Origin: Tubiluchus corallicola
Lineage: Eukaryota > Priapulida > Priapulimorpha > Priapulimorphida > Tubiluchidae
Direction: 5' to 3'
DNA length: 64,000 nt
NCBI GenBank assembly: GCA_030141605.1
Contig: JAQGDQ010000931.1
Coordinates: forward strand, 2,501-66,500
Shown: in pieces, positions 12,105 through 22,833 of the stretch
Layout of the letters: each line of letters starts with the position of its first letter
Numbering within the stretch: the first letter of the stretch is position 1
Notes under the pieces: model-generated
Told to the model about the DNA's origin: nothing
Databases searched by the model: none
The model's input: only the letters and a program-made list of their open reading frames with translations
Translations under genes and position numbers: made by a program

Positions 12105-12412
12105 GTTTCGCTAGCAATTTTTATCTTAAAACTTGCCGAGTTTTAGTACAACACACTGAATATCTTACAGTAGCACTGTAGTTCAATTTTCGCGTTTGCA
12201 AACGCGTGCAACCCGCTTGTGGAATATTTTTACTGTTGGAAATTATGTTAGTTTGTGATGTCATCAATAGCTGAGCTCATCCACTGTTAAATAAGTTTTT
12301 AATCTAAATTTTAATTACCATAAACACTTTCAGAATTACTTGTGTTAAAATGTTTAGTTTTTATCAGATTTGAAAATGTGGTAGTATGTGGAAAATCACC
12401 GTCTTTAGTTAC
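12105..12412 (-). repeat. Dispersed repeat family R1, inverted copy C
   Basis: Reverse complement of the 5' half of R1 copies A (3461-3975) and B (13057-13600), with many substitutions. C and B together form an imperfect inverted repeat around 12413-13056, so the 12.1-13.6 kb block may be one composite element. Confidence 0.6.
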
Positions 12413-12488
12413 GAAGCGTTTTTTGAAATGCTTGCACTTTAAATTTGTGTATTTGTCCCCTCTGTCCCTTCCACGGAAAAATAATCTG

Positions 12489-12690
12489 GTATTGGAAATT
12501 CCTCTCTGTTGGGTAATGGCGTTGAATGAAATCTCAAAGTACTTGTCATCTTTCACTACGTAATCAGTTACACGTAGCAATACCTGCGGTGGTCAACATC
12601 GCTTTTTTACCTGTAAATCTCTTGTATTTGCACTAACATAGCATTGTAAACAACCCGATAATCTTCTCTGATGCTGGATTCTAATTACAA
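12489..12690. repeat. 202-bp direct repeat R2, copy 1
   Basis: Almost identical to 16566-16767, from GTATTGGAAATTCCTCTCTG to TGGATTCTAATTACAA. Both copies lie in syntaxin-5 introns. The near-identity suggests recent copying. No coding potential was recognised. Confidence 0.85.
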
Positions 12691-12699
12691 CCAGAATGT

Positions 12700-13056
12700 A
12701 GCTGCCTAGCAGAGCCGTCTTGGGCATGCTGGGCTTTGCCCGGGGCCCCATGAGAATACGGTGCCCCATCCTAATCTATGTACACCATTACTTGCTAGCA
12801 ATAAATCAATACTATATTGTACTATGGAAAATAACATCCTTAAGACAATTTTCTTCGACCAAATTATCAAGCAAATCTTTGCAAAGAAACTTCGCGAATG
12901 TTTGTGCTGAACACTCGACTAACGATAAACAATTCATAATAATTTCTCTATATAGTTTAGCATCTGAGTGTCATCTATATGAATTTTTTTTGGCGTTTTT
13001 CAAGGCTGATATTGTTCAAATATTTGTGTTGACTGATCTTCGCTGTATAGCATATT
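12700..13056. other. Possible transposon end, no gene
   Basis: CAGAGCCGTCTTGGGCATGC followed by a GGGGCCCC-rich stretch (12711-12770) resembles hAT-like termini. No matching opposite end was located. The open frame over it lacks any recognisable domain. Confidence 0.3.
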
Positions 13057-13600
13057 TTTTAAAGGAAGACAGGATGATTTTTCATATACTACCCCATTTT
13101 CAAATCTGATAAAAAGTATACATTTTAACACAATTAAAAACCATTTCTGATAATTAAATAATAGATTAAAAACTTAATTGGTAGTGGGTAAGCTCAACAA
13201 TTATTGATCACATCACAAAGTAACAATTTTCAACAGCAAAAATATTCCACGAGCGTGTTGCGCGTGTTTGTGAAAGCGAAAATTGAAGTACAGTGTTACT
13301 GTAAGATATTTAGTGTGTTGTTCTAAAACTAGGCAGCTAAAATTCAAATTTTACATTTACTGCTGTGCTCACGCATGAGCTGTCGAACATGTGTAGTTCG
13401 TCAGAAATTAACACATCTGAAATGAGAGGCAGTCGCCTGTTTTTTGTGTAAGGCGTTTCCAAAATGCAGGCGCTAGTGCCTGTCTAACTAGCGAATGGCG
13501 AAATGCATGTAGCAGTGAAGAACTAGTGGCACGAACATGGAAATGTGTTTGTGTGGTAATGGTTCTTTCACGTAAGTCATTTTTAAAAAAATAGCATGTT
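13057..13600 (+). repeat. Dispersed repeat family R1, copy B
   Basis: Direct relative of copy A at 3461-3975: AAAGGAAGACAGGATGATTT, then CCCATTTTCAAAT and, near the end, GTGGTAATGGTTCTTTCACG. About 80-85 percent similar by eye. Non-coding. Confidence 0.7.
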
Positions 13601-13854
13601 TCCTTTCAAATGGCAAGGGAAAAGAGTAGAACGTTTTGACGTACAGTTTAAGATTGGGTCAGGTTTTGCTTTAATTCACGTACTTTAAATACAGTGCTTT
13701 AATTACTACTCATATGTAGCAAAAAAATCATATGTTGCCAAATGAATAATAGTCTGCAATTTTGCATATTCGTATGTTTTTAGCACCCCTTTTAGTTGAC
13801 TGTTTGCTATCCCATATAGATATCCAAATATATATAAACTTAATAAGCACTTAC

Positions 13855-13910
13855 ATATTGTCAACTTTTCTAACTTCGTAAATGTGTTACTTAAATCGTG
13901 ACCTATGCGT
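13855..13910 (-). CDS. STX5: Syntaxin-5, coding exon 4
   Basis: A 56-nt micro-exon: acceptor TTTCTTTAG, coding RIGHDLSNTFTKLEKLTI, donor AT|GTAAGTG. It enters with 1 nt (completing AG+A = Arg from exon 3) and leaves 1 nt (T, completed by TG in exon 5 = Leu). It matches the syntaxin-5 RIGxDLSNTFxKLEKLTIL helix. Confidence 0.95.
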
Positions 13911-14289
13911 CTAAAGAAACAAAAGTAAAAAAGTATTAATCACCATGTAAACATCCAAAAAATCAAATAACGGTTGTAAATATATTTAATTCTGGGTAAA
14001 TGAACTTCAGTCTAAACAAAAATCAATCAGTTAAAATAAAATTTGATAACTTTAGACCGATTAAATTGAATATTTATTGATTAAACTTAAGAGTGTTAAC
14101 ACGATAAAATAATATTTACGGCACAGGTGAAATAACAATTGTTTAATTAAACACGATGGAGCCTAATGAAGTTTACGTGAAGTTTAATTGATATAAGAAA
14201 ATTGTGAGTTTTCTCTTCATCTAGAAACTAAAGCTGAAAATTCACAGAGACTGTAGCGTTTGAAAAATGCACATCAATAGGTAAAATCA

Positions 14290-14860
14290 AAACTTAAACG
14301 ATTAAAAGTAATCAGAATACGCAATTAAAACTATACTCAACGTATGTTAAACATGTATTTTGGTATGTACTGTGGAAGTTGGAATTGTACATTGTAGTTA
14401 GGTGCTGCCATCTATGTGCTAATCTTGTAACATTCTACTAGCTGACTTACCTTCAGAATACGCAATTAAAACTACACTCGACGTATGTTAAACATGTATT
14501 TTGGTAGGTACTGTGGAAGTTGTAAATGTACATTGTAGTTAGGTGCTGCCATCTATGTGCTAATGTTGTTACAGTCTACCAGCTGACTTATCTTCAGTAT
14601 AATTGTATGGTCCAGTGACTACATACACACTGGTCCTCTCCCTATGTAAAATTAATGGTTGTTGTGAAGCCTGTGCAAGTGCTGCCATCTATGTGCTAAT
14701 CCTGTACATTCTACCAGCTGACTTGCCTTCAGTATAATTGTATGTTCCAGTGAATACATACACACTGGTCCTCTCCCTATCTTAAATTAATGGTTGTTGT
14801 GAAGCCTGTGCAACTCTGCATAGGTCAAGTTCTATACCTGTATACTGGCTGTGAAACAGG
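14290..14860. repeat. Tandem repeat of about 140 bp, three to four partial copies
   Basis: GTGCTGCCATCTATGTGCTA recurs at about 14402, 14541 and 14677. CAGAATACGCAATTAAAACT occurs at 14313 and 14453. The later units swap their first half for a different sequence containing CACTGGTCCTCTCCCTAT, itself duplicated. The GCTGCCATCTAT word is shared with the 147-bp satellite at 26.4-27.4 kb. Confidence 0.8.
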
Positions 14861-15157
14861 TTTTACTGACTGTTTTTGCTTTCTAGTTTTTGCTCAATGT
14901 TCAGTGCAGCAGTTTTGCTACTCATGTTTTCTGTAGTTTAATAAACACTTTTCTGTTGTGTGCAGTGCAAATATTTATTATAGATTTTTGGTTCCTATCC
15001 ATACTTCTCTGTGCCTAAACTCAATCATAACAAAGTGACTGAACAACAACTTCAAAAATGACTTTCACAGGTACTAATATAAACTAGAAAAAGCTAAAAT
15101 AGGAGAGAAAGTCAAATGTATAAAACACACATATAAATGAAAATACGTTACTCTCAC

Positions 15158-15234
15158 CTAGCTACTTGCATAAATTCACTCCGCTGTTTTAACACTGGGT
15201 TGGTCTGGTAAGCGTTTGTTAATGGCCCATTACC
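15158..15234 (-). CDS. STX5: Syntaxin-5, coding exon 3
   Basis: Acceptor ATTTTAG, then 25 codons reading GNGPLTNAYQTNPVLKQRSE FMQVA plus AG of a split Arg, and donor GTGAGAG. QRSEF is the conserved syntaxin-5 anchor. Phase 0 in and 2 out, fitting exons 2 and 4. Confidence 0.93.
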
Positions 15235-15262
15235 CTAAAATATGGAAACATAACAGCATATT

Positions 15263-15720
15263 TAGGGATGAGATTGACAAATTGCAAAAAACTCTGAAAC
15301 ATGCCAGGGGTTTGGGGGCCGCACAGGCAGCAACAAATTGCAATTTTGTGACCATAGAAAGCCTCTAACTGGACTTAAAATATCAGTTACCTTGTTTCAT
15401 GCATAATTTAAAATACCCAACTATCAAGGATACATGATACCTAATTGTCTAAAAAACGTCTAAGTACTGGCCGCTGCTATGCAAACGTTTATAAAAACTG
15501 TCTACAATTGACTCAAATAACTCCACACAATTGATTCTATATTTTTATACATACAGATATACACGTGGTTACACTGATGTACGTGATGCAAACAAAGTGA
15601 CGGCCTGCCACCTAGCGGTCAGCTTGTGAAATAATGTAGTGGGTCCGATTTACAATAATGGCACTACTGGTCTTCCAAAAACTCGGAATTCCGAGTATCC
15701 GCGGAAAATTCTCATCCCTG
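15263..15720. mobile_element. MITE H3, copy 2
   Basis: Same element as 10807-11291: starts AGGGATGAGATTGACAAATT and ends GCGGAAAATTCTCATCCCTG. An internal deletion has removed part of the GC-rich patch. It begins only about 30 bp upstream of syntaxin-5 exon 3. No exact target duplication could be confirmed. Confidence 0.82.
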
Positions 15721-16062
15721 TTATTTGCTGTTTATAAAGTCACTTTAAAAAGTTGCAAAAAGAAGTGAAATTTAGTTTTCACGAGAATTATTTTAGTCAT
15801 GCAAAAAATTAAAAGTCATCTTTTGATTCTTAATTCATTTACTGTTGAAATATGCAAGCCAGACAATTCCACTATTAAAATTCATCAATGACATTTTTAC
15901 TTTTAGAAAAAGTGTTTTCTGAAAAGGCCTCCTGGGTCAAATTCCATTAGCGTGTTGTATCATCACATTACAGTCTTCCAGCAAGTAAACTGCTTTGCGT
16001 ATACAAGCATACAACACCGAGTAAACACAACAACACAGACCCGTCGATCAACTAACGCTTAC

Positions 16063-16190
16063 CATCCTACTGCGCATGTTCTTCGCAGTGGACATGAACT
16101 CCGTGGTTCTGTCACGGCACGTCATATCCGGTTCTATTTGTTCTAATGTTTGAACTAACGGCACCCCTAGCAGCTCTCTTCTGTCTGTTC
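16063..16190 (-). CDS. STX5: Syntaxin-5, coding exon 2 (contains the alternative-start Met)
   Basis: Acceptor TTTTTTCACAG, coding TDRRELLGVPLVQTLEQIEP followed by DMTCRDRTTEFMSTAKNM, donor ATG|GTAAGCG. It enters with 2 nt (G+GA = Gly). The Met at about residue 64 lies exactly where mammalian syntaxin-5 uses a second initiation codon for its short isoform (MxCRDRT). The exon begins the Habc region. Confidence 0.94.
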
Positions 16191-16255
16191 CTGTGAAAAA
16201 AATGCACAAATTGAATTGTAGAGTATCATATTTATTGCGCATGACCAGAATAAAC

Positions 16256-16562
16256 CATTAGACAACCTCACTCGACAACAATCCCACATAAACCAATGGA
16301 CAGCCTCACTCGACCATAATCCCACATAAACCAATGGACAACCTCGCTCGACAACAATCGCGCATAAACCAATGGACAGCCTCGCTCGACAACAATCCCA
16401 CATAAACCAATGAACAACCTCACTCGACAACAATCCCACATAAACCAATGGACAACCTCGCTCGACAACAATCCCGCATAAACCATTGGACAACCTCGCT
16501 CGACAACAATCCCGCACAAACCAATGGACAACCTCGCTCGACAACAATCCCGCATAAACCAT
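16256..16562. repeat. 38-bp minisatellite, eight copies
   Basis: Units with landmarks CTCGACAACAATCCC and CATAAACCAATGGACA start every 38 bp from 16261. It lies between syntaxin-5 exon 2 and repeat R2 copy 2, with which it shares an exact junction at about 16563. The minus-strand ORFs (IVVERGC... repeats) are artefacts of the array. Confidence 0.95.
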
Positions 16563-16565
16563 TTT

Positions 16566-16767
16566 GTATTGGAAATTCCTCTCTGTTGGGTAATGGCGTT
16601 GAATGAAATCTCAAAGTACTTGTAATCTTTCACTACGTAATCAGTTACACGTAGCAATACCTGCGGTGGTCAACATCGCTTGTTTACCTGTAAATCTCTT
16701 GTATTTGCACTAACATAGCATTGTAAACAACCCGATAATCTTCTCTGATGCTGGATTCTAATTACAA
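16566..16767. repeat. 202-bp direct repeat R2, copy 2
   Basis: Near-identical to 12489-12690. Here its left edge abuts the 38-bp minisatellite, whereas copy 1 lacks that array, so the array arose after, or inserted at, the edge of the copy. Confidence 0.85.
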
Positions 16768-17289
16768 TTTACAGGTTAGGATTACGTCCGGTTTTGCTTT
16801 AACCACAAGAAAACTCTTCATTTAAATCTAAAACTATGTCAAATGTCTACAACTTATTTCTGCCGTGACTAGGAGTTCACTTAGAACTGTTATTTGCAAA
16901 GGCAATAACAGCCACATATTTGACAAATTATCGTCGTAATCCTGCTTTTGTACGCAACAGATCTTATGGCAAATCTTGTCCGCTTACAACGGATTTTGGA
17001 TAAAACTGATTGCTGCTATGATCGAACATTCAGACAGTTCTGGCTATAAATGTTCAGACAAATCCGCTGTTAGCCAGACAGGAAGCATAGTTGGCAGGTG
17101 AAGTGCTACGCATCACACACGGCAGCATCTAACTAATACCAACGAACCAATGTAAAGTACCAGTGTAACATTTACCGCTTTAAAACGTCAGTTAAACGAT
17201 ATCTGTTTACTTCTTATATAAACTAGTCTTGATAACCACCTACTGTTCCTGTGTGACACAACAGTCACAACTTTGTGTTCTTTTTGAGT

Positions 17290-17615
17290 AGAATCCAGAG
17301 TGCTTCGTCATCTCATGAGCCGAATCTCCACAAGCCACTCTTCCTACCCTTTTGAACATTCTTTTATCCATCACTTCTATCCTTACTTTGCACAACTCTT
17401 TTTTAAATTGCCTAAAAACCTTCGTTTTTTTGTTCTTTTTTCTCAGTTTTTGGACGTGTTTATAATGGTGCAAGCACCTAACAAGTTTCACTGCCATTTA
17501 TTATGTGCACGCTGTCATATAATCATTATTATTAATATCTACTTTTTAACTGTGTTTCCTGTATAATGTATTTACACTTCCAAATAAATTTATTATTATT
17601 ATTATTATTATAGTT
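17290..17615 (+). mobile_element. Probable LINE 3' tail ending in (TTA)n
   Basis: Sequence runs through TTTCCTGTATAATGTATTTA into CAAATAAATTTATTATTATT, an AATAAA signal directly followed by TTA repeats (17587-17611). The open frames upstream are short and hydrophobic without a recognisable domain. Confidence 0.4.
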
Positions 17616-17619
17616 ACAT

Positions 17620-18992
17620 TTATATTGTGCTTTAATAACCTAATTTTATGATAACAAGCTATCTTCTTGAAAACCATATAAATTTTACATGAGTATTAAA
17701 CCAATTCACTATTATTATATTATTTTCGAACACACATGTACAGTTAAGTTATATAAGTGGTTCAATTAAAAGAAATTAGTAGACTAGCAGTAAAAGTAAA
17801 AATAAATATTCAACACTGACAATAAAAACAACAACAAAAACAAGCACGGATATTATTTACATACAAGAAAACAAAGCAATTAATTTAAAAAGATACCACA
17901 CATTCTAACATTTCTCTCAACTGATATTTTGATAAAAATTAAAATTTTTGTTTTTCATACAAGTTATAAAATTTTTTGCAAAGTTTATTGTCGCTAGCTG
18001 CCTGGAATCTAACTCGCATCCTTTTACAATTATATGAGTTAATACAAGAAAATTTGTAAATAAATCTTTTAGAGTAACATTATTTTCTATAACAATTGTA
18101 ATACAAGTTGAAACCCATTATTGACTTTACGTCATATAACGTCTGCTTGGATACAAAGTTAATTGTCGAGTTACTACTATTTTTACATATAATTATTTTT
18201 ATATACTACATAGAATTTAAAGGACAAGAAAAGGGGCACCTGAAGTAGGTTTCAGAAAAATCACCTTAAAAATTATATTACTTTATAGCAATTTGATGCA
18301 TATATCGTACTCGCACTGAAAGGAATTGTCGTTGTACTCATTTTAAATCTCCCGCAATGCTGTTCCGACATCGCCATTACATGACGTCACTACGCCACGT
18401 AAATCAGTGGAAGAAAAGGCAATGTTAAATTATGACCCAAAAAACTTTCCGTGCAAATCTATTTTACTTAGCATTTCACTTACCTGCTGTAAAGACTTAT
18501 GTAACTAAACTAATAATTTAAAATATTGTGAAAATTGGTAAAATGTCACCGACTCACCCTCCAGGGTGCGCCACTGACTAGCCAAAAACGTATTTTTAAT
18601 CTTATTGAAAAGACACAGTAATTTAAAATTTTACTTGATTAGCAACATGTATGCTACGAATGTTCTGATTATTTTTTCAAACTTTACTCAATGTTATCTA
18701 AACATGTTTCTAACGACCTACGATTAAAATGGCTGCGCCTAACGGTCATCGCGGGAGTTCAGATTTAGACGTTTTATACAGCGTTACGGCCGATGCAAGC
18801 ACTGCACACGAAAAGGTAGTATGTAAGTGGTATAAAATTATTCAAGTTCCAACATGCGTAACCGTAATATCCTAGGTAACTATAAAGGCAATGGCAAGAA
18901 TTGAAATTGTGCACACAAAGTTTGAAAATACATCGAGCTGTGTCAGTACCCGACAGAAAAAAAGCTAGTAATATTAATAACACTTGTAATAC
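17620..18992. other. Syntaxin-5 intron 1 interior, nothing else recognised
   Basis: AT-rich sequence between exon 1 and the repeat cluster. No further exon, repeat or RNA gene was detected. Confidence 0.45.
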
Positions 18993-19116
18993 CTGTCTGA
19001 TTCGAATGTCGCTGATATCCGTTTATGTACGAATGCTGATGAGCAGGGTTGTTTAGGGAATCCCGTTCGGAATGAGATTCACCTTCTGACGTACGGCGAC
19101 GGCGAGGCGTGGTCAT
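18993..19116 (-). CDS. STX5: Syntaxin-5, first coding exon
   Basis: Syntaxin-5 is the Qa-SNARE of the early secretory pathway. It sits in ER-Golgi intermediates and cis-Golgi membranes and pairs with Bet1, GS27/GS28, Sec22 and Ykt6. ATG at 19114-19116 opens MTTPRRRRTSEGESHSERDS and the frame runs to donor CAGACAG|GTATTA, leaving one G. The basic cluster RRRR close to the N-terminus parallels the arginine-based ER-retrieval signal of the long mammalian isoform. The local CG content is much higher than the surroundings, as expected at a promoter-proximal exon. Exons 2-6 follow at 16190, 15234, 13910, 11777 and 10160, and all five junction phases agree. In total about 210 residues (N-arm, Habc, start of linker) are encoded here; the SNARE helix and C-terminal anchor were not found. 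The first-exon sequence itself is not conserved enough for independent proof, but the phase fit is strong. Confidence 0.85.
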
Positions 19117-20530
19117 CGGATCGACGAAACGAAGGCAGCGATTCTGGGCAAGTCATTCATCCAATCAGTGAGTGATCAGCTTGGATTTTGCAACTATTTA
19201 ATCATTCTGCATTTAATAATCAAGTAAAAAAATTTAATTTTGGCTGGAAATTTTAATTCCTATACTATTAGGTAATGAGACAGCAGGCTTATTTTACATA
19301 GAGGCTGAAGCTGAGTCAGTTGCTACTACATCAGCTGACTCGCACAGTAAATCAGCTAGCTCAAGTCAGCTAAAGCTGTGAATTTTTGTTAACTAAAGAA
19401 ATAAAAATTGTAAGTTAACTGTTAAATATGGAGACAAATTTTTTAAATAATTCATTTGCTCATACACAGATGAAAAATTCAAATAATGCATTAGAGATTA
19501 TAAAAAAGCAATGGATTTATAGCAAATATTTACAAGGCTTATCTGATTACAACAAATCAATACTAAAATAATTTCATACGTGTGACTTACGTTGCCTATA
19601 TGTGTATTTAATTTTGAAATGACCAGTAGTAATGCCAACGTCACACGTAGGATGTAACCAAAGTGACAGAGGGGAGTGTTGGCACAACTGAAGCCATAGT
19701 GCTCTTACATTCAGCATTATCTCAATTTTTAAACAAATACTGCGTATTTTCACAGAATTCTATACACAAAGTATTGACGAGCAATCGTGGAAGTAGCGCG
19801 GATAGTCGTAATGCGCCAAGCAATCGTGTCGAATAGGTAATCGCTCGGCGAAAACTGGATTCTCATAGAGTGCCAAAATAGAAAGAATATACGGTATACC
19901 TATTCATGGGTATCCAAACGAAGTGGTGTAATCGATTTTGATATCAAATCCTACGAATTCTGACTTTTTCGCAGCTTAAAAATGTTTGCACTGTTTGATA
20001 AACTTTGTCCAGATTGTAATTTTGACAATGGTTGTTGACACAACTTCTCAACAATTTCACGAAACACGTAATCGGCAATACGAGAAATCTGCTACGCACT
20101 TAGTTACTCAACCGAAACAAACAGAGCATGCGCAAAGGCTGGCTCACAATTTTTGTACAGTAGAATCGTCACCCACGTGCCTACTTGCAATGCACCAAGT
20201 CAGTGTATTGCCTGTAGTGTTTGTTATCACTGTTGTGCAGTGAATTAAAGATTAATGCGTCTGGGCTTGTTAAAATTTATATGTTTCAGATACGTGAATT
20301 CATTTAAACTACGTGCTAATTCCTTAAAGTACGTGCGGCACTTTTTCAATTTATTTTGTGTTAACAACTGTGCATGTTAATGTTATCATTACCTACTTTC
20401 GAGATTTTATTGTTAAATTAATTAATTCATTAATGATTTGAAAATCATGAAAATACAATTCTAGGCAAAAGCAGTTTTGACCCTATGACAAGCCTCCTGT
20501 CTTTGCAGATATTCATTCTATTCCACAAGC
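19117..20530. promoter_or_regulatory. Intergenic region between divergent syntaxin-5 and methionine synthase genes
   Basis: The two start codons face away from each other with 1.41 kb between them, so the region must contain at least one 5' UTR or promoter for each gene. CpG-containing sequence is concentrated near 19050-19150. An AGCTGACTC/GAGTCAGCT-type inverted motif cluster lies at about 19310-19380. No TATA box can be assigned with confidence. A splice-acceptor-like CTTTGCAG precedes the methionine synthase start by about 20 bp, so a further 5' UTR exon is possible. Confidence 0.5.
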
Positions 20531-20731
20531 ATGGTGGCAAACAAAATTACGGAGGTTCTTCGGGAGAGGATAATGATCATAGATGGTGCAATGGGCACCA
20601 TGATTCAGCGTCAGAAACTAACAGAGGACAACTTTCGGGGAGAGGAATTCAGAAACCATTCTGTGAAGCTTCAGGGCAACAATGATATACTCAGCATTAC
20701 TCGTCCACAATTAATCTACGATATACATTTG
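20531..20731 (+). CDS. MTR: Cobalamin-dependent methionine synthase, first coding exon
   Basis: Methionine synthase (MetH type) transfers the methyl group of 5-methyl-tetrahydrofolate via methylcobalamin to homocysteine in the cytosol. ATG at 20531 opens [20 protein letters not shown], then [16 protein letters not shown] and [20 protein letters not shown]. These match the start of the homocysteine-binding TIM barrel (IMxxDGxMGTMIQ; GNNDIL). The N-terminus is shorter than in mammals but close to many MetH starts. Exon end CATTTG|GTGCGA is phase 0 and joins in frame to [15 protein letters not shown] in exon 2. The zinc-binding Cys motifs, folate, cobalamin and activation modules are not in the window. 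Its orientation is head-to-head with syntaxin-5. Confidence 0.95.
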
Positions 20732-21059
20732 GTGCGACTATAAATAGTGATGTTAACCATTTAATAATTTTGTGACTTTTGTCATATATTTTGTCTAACG
20801 ACCTTCATAGACAAGATTGCACTTCCATGAATAGTGTGCAGTCCAAATTATTATGAAGTCATAAGTTAAGGAATAGAATGCAAGTTAAGTTTGAAAGATT
20901 TCAACTACGACTTCATGTGTACGTAATGTGTTATGCGTGATCCGTAATGCGTTGTGCATATACAACAGTTTATATCTAAACTTGTGTAAGTGTTTCTATG
21001 TGTACGTAATGCACAATAATAGAAATAATTTCGTTTACGACATGGTCTAAGGATAACAC

Positions 21060-21254
21060 CTTAAATACCTCAATACTTATTTCCGAGATGGTCCCGATTA
21101 TTATTACCCGCACGTTACGTCGATAAACCCGCGTGCTCGGTCAAAGAACCATCGGTACCATTTTTCAAGTCTTTGGTTTGATTCGGTCGAGAGTTGAAAC
21201 CCGCTACCTTCCGGGTGGGAAGCAAGCACACTACCATTGAGCTATGCCACCCGA
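21060..21254 (-). repeat. tRNA-derived SINE
   Basis: On the minus strand the first 72 nt (21254 to 21183) resemble a tRNA. There is an A-box TAGCTCAATGGTAG, a CTTCCCA anticodon-loop-like stretch, a degenerate B-box GGGTTTCAACTC, and ends TCGGGTG / CGACCGA that can pair with one mismatch. A tRNA-unrelated body follows (GGTACCGATGGTTCTTTGAC ...). It is mutated relative to a working tRNA, so a SINE in methionine synthase intron 1. Confidence 0.7.
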
Positions 21255-21859
21255 TCACAATCTGCTCGATCCATATTCACTCGAACGTGATGGCTATTGT
21301 TTGAATACGCATCACGCAGCAATACACAGATAGGAAATCATCATTGCCTAGGTGGTTATAGTGAGTTTTCTACACTATTATTCCTACACATTATTTCTAC
21401 ACTTACATCTTGCTACATTTGCAAACAGCGACCAAAAATGGCGGAAAGGACTCCGTGAGCTTTGTTAATGCGCGTAGCATTCACTGACACATGGAAATAG
21501 TCAATACGCATTACAGATCACGCATTACGCAGTTCGTGCACATGGAGTCATTGCTTAACACGTATTTCATAAGTGTAGGAGTTGACCTAATACGTGTGCA
21601 GTCATTGTTACCTTGTCGAGCAAAGACTTGGGCACTGATGAACACGCTGATTCAGGCGGACTGCAGGGTGATGCGTAAGTGCGAGTGTGATGGAGTGACA
21701 GCATTCAGAGTAAAGAGATTGCAAGAAGATGATTGAGTGAGATTGATGATAAGCTGTGGTGAAGAATAATCATCATTCTTCATCGTCATGTGGTGAGAGA
21801 CCGAAGATGGGAATTTGGTGAGGGGAGAAGATGTGGGTTGAAGTAAAAGTCACGAAACA

Positions 21860-22377
21860 CAGGGATGGTAATTTTCCACGGATACGTGGAATTCCGAGTT
21901 TTTGGAAGACCAGTAGTGCCATTTTAGTAAATCGCGTAAATTCGTTGAGAAAATTTTTACGGACCCAGTACATTATTTCACAAGATGACCGCTAGTTGGC
22001 AGGCCGTCACTTTGTTTACATCATGTACATCAGTGTAACCACGTGTATATCTCTATGTATAAAAATATAGAATCAATTGTGTGGAGTTATTTGAGTCAAT
22101 TGCAGACAGTTTTTATATACTTTTGCATAGGAGCGGCCAGTAGTTAGGTTTGAGACAATTAGGTATCATGTATCCTTGATAGATGGGTATTTTAAATTAT
22201 GCATGAAACAAGGTAATTCATATTTTAAGTTCACTTAGAGGCTCTCTATGGTCACAAAACTGCAATTTGTTGCTGGCTCCCAGGGGGCTTTGCCCCTCAA
22301 CCCCATTGCGGGCCTAGGTGGCCCCAAAACCCCCGGCCTGTTTCAGAGTTTTTTGCAATTTATCATTCTCATCCCTG
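21860..22377 (-). mobile_element. MITE H3, copy 3 (inverted)
   Basis: Reverse complement of copies at 10807-11291 and 15263-15720. It starts CAGGGATGGTAATTTTCC and ends ATTCTCATCCCTG. It retains a GC-rich centre (CCCCAAAACCCCCGGCCTG) missing in copy 2. It is inserted in methionine synthase intron 1. The flanks give only a partial target-duplication match. Confidence 0.85.
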
Positions 22378-22425
22378 GAAACCCGGAGGGTAGACCAGTC
22401 TACTGGGAAAACCAAAGAACATCAC

Positions 22426-22833
22426 AGGTAGAGTGTGTGCAAGATAATGGGAAGTTGATTAGAATTGAAGAAAAATTGGTACATGTGTATTGTTACTGTT
22501 ACACTATCTGTACACAACCCACTATAATCATTAGTGTTTTTGTCTAATAAAATAAGAAAACTATAAATGAGAATGTGGATGCAGTACTTAATCTATAGCA
22601 GTGTTGTCATTTTGATTTTATTTAGAAAATTTGATTTCAAATGTGATTTATGCTACAGTTACAACTGAGCTGCGGAATGCTATGTTTCAGCGCTCTTAAA
22701 GGATGTATACGTTGTATTTATTTTACAATTGTCATTTAAACTTAGGGACATATAAAAAAGAAATTTGCAAAAACTGTGTATAAAGTATAATTTTAATTTT
22801 TATTGCCACTGTATAGAAATATTCAGGTGCGGT
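22426..22833 (+). repeat. Left arm of an inverted repeat of about 410 bp
   Basis: From GTAGAGTGTGTGCAAGATAA to TTCAGGTGCGGTG it matches the reverse complement of 25832-26244 almost base for base, apart from a small indel near 22795-22815. Arms are about 3 kb apart and bracket methionine synthase exon 2. The outer edge of the right arm continues into an NDST-like coding fragment. Confidence 0.92.

Noticed and set aside
12720-13109. 129-codon plus-strand ORF
   Set aside because: Begins in a GC-rich transposon-end-like stretch and runs into repeat R1; no recognisable domain.
16256-16562. Minus-strand repeat protein (IVVERGC-type units)
   Set aside because: Created by the 38-bp minisatellite, which is not a multiple of three, so frames rotate.
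17240-17566. Basic minus-strand and hydrophobic plus-strand ORFs
   Set aside because: No domain or splice context; the region looks like a LINE 3' tail ending in AATAAA-(TTA)n.
21183-21254. Functional tRNA gene
   Set aside because: A-box is good but the T-arm and acceptor stem are mutated and a SINE-like body follows.
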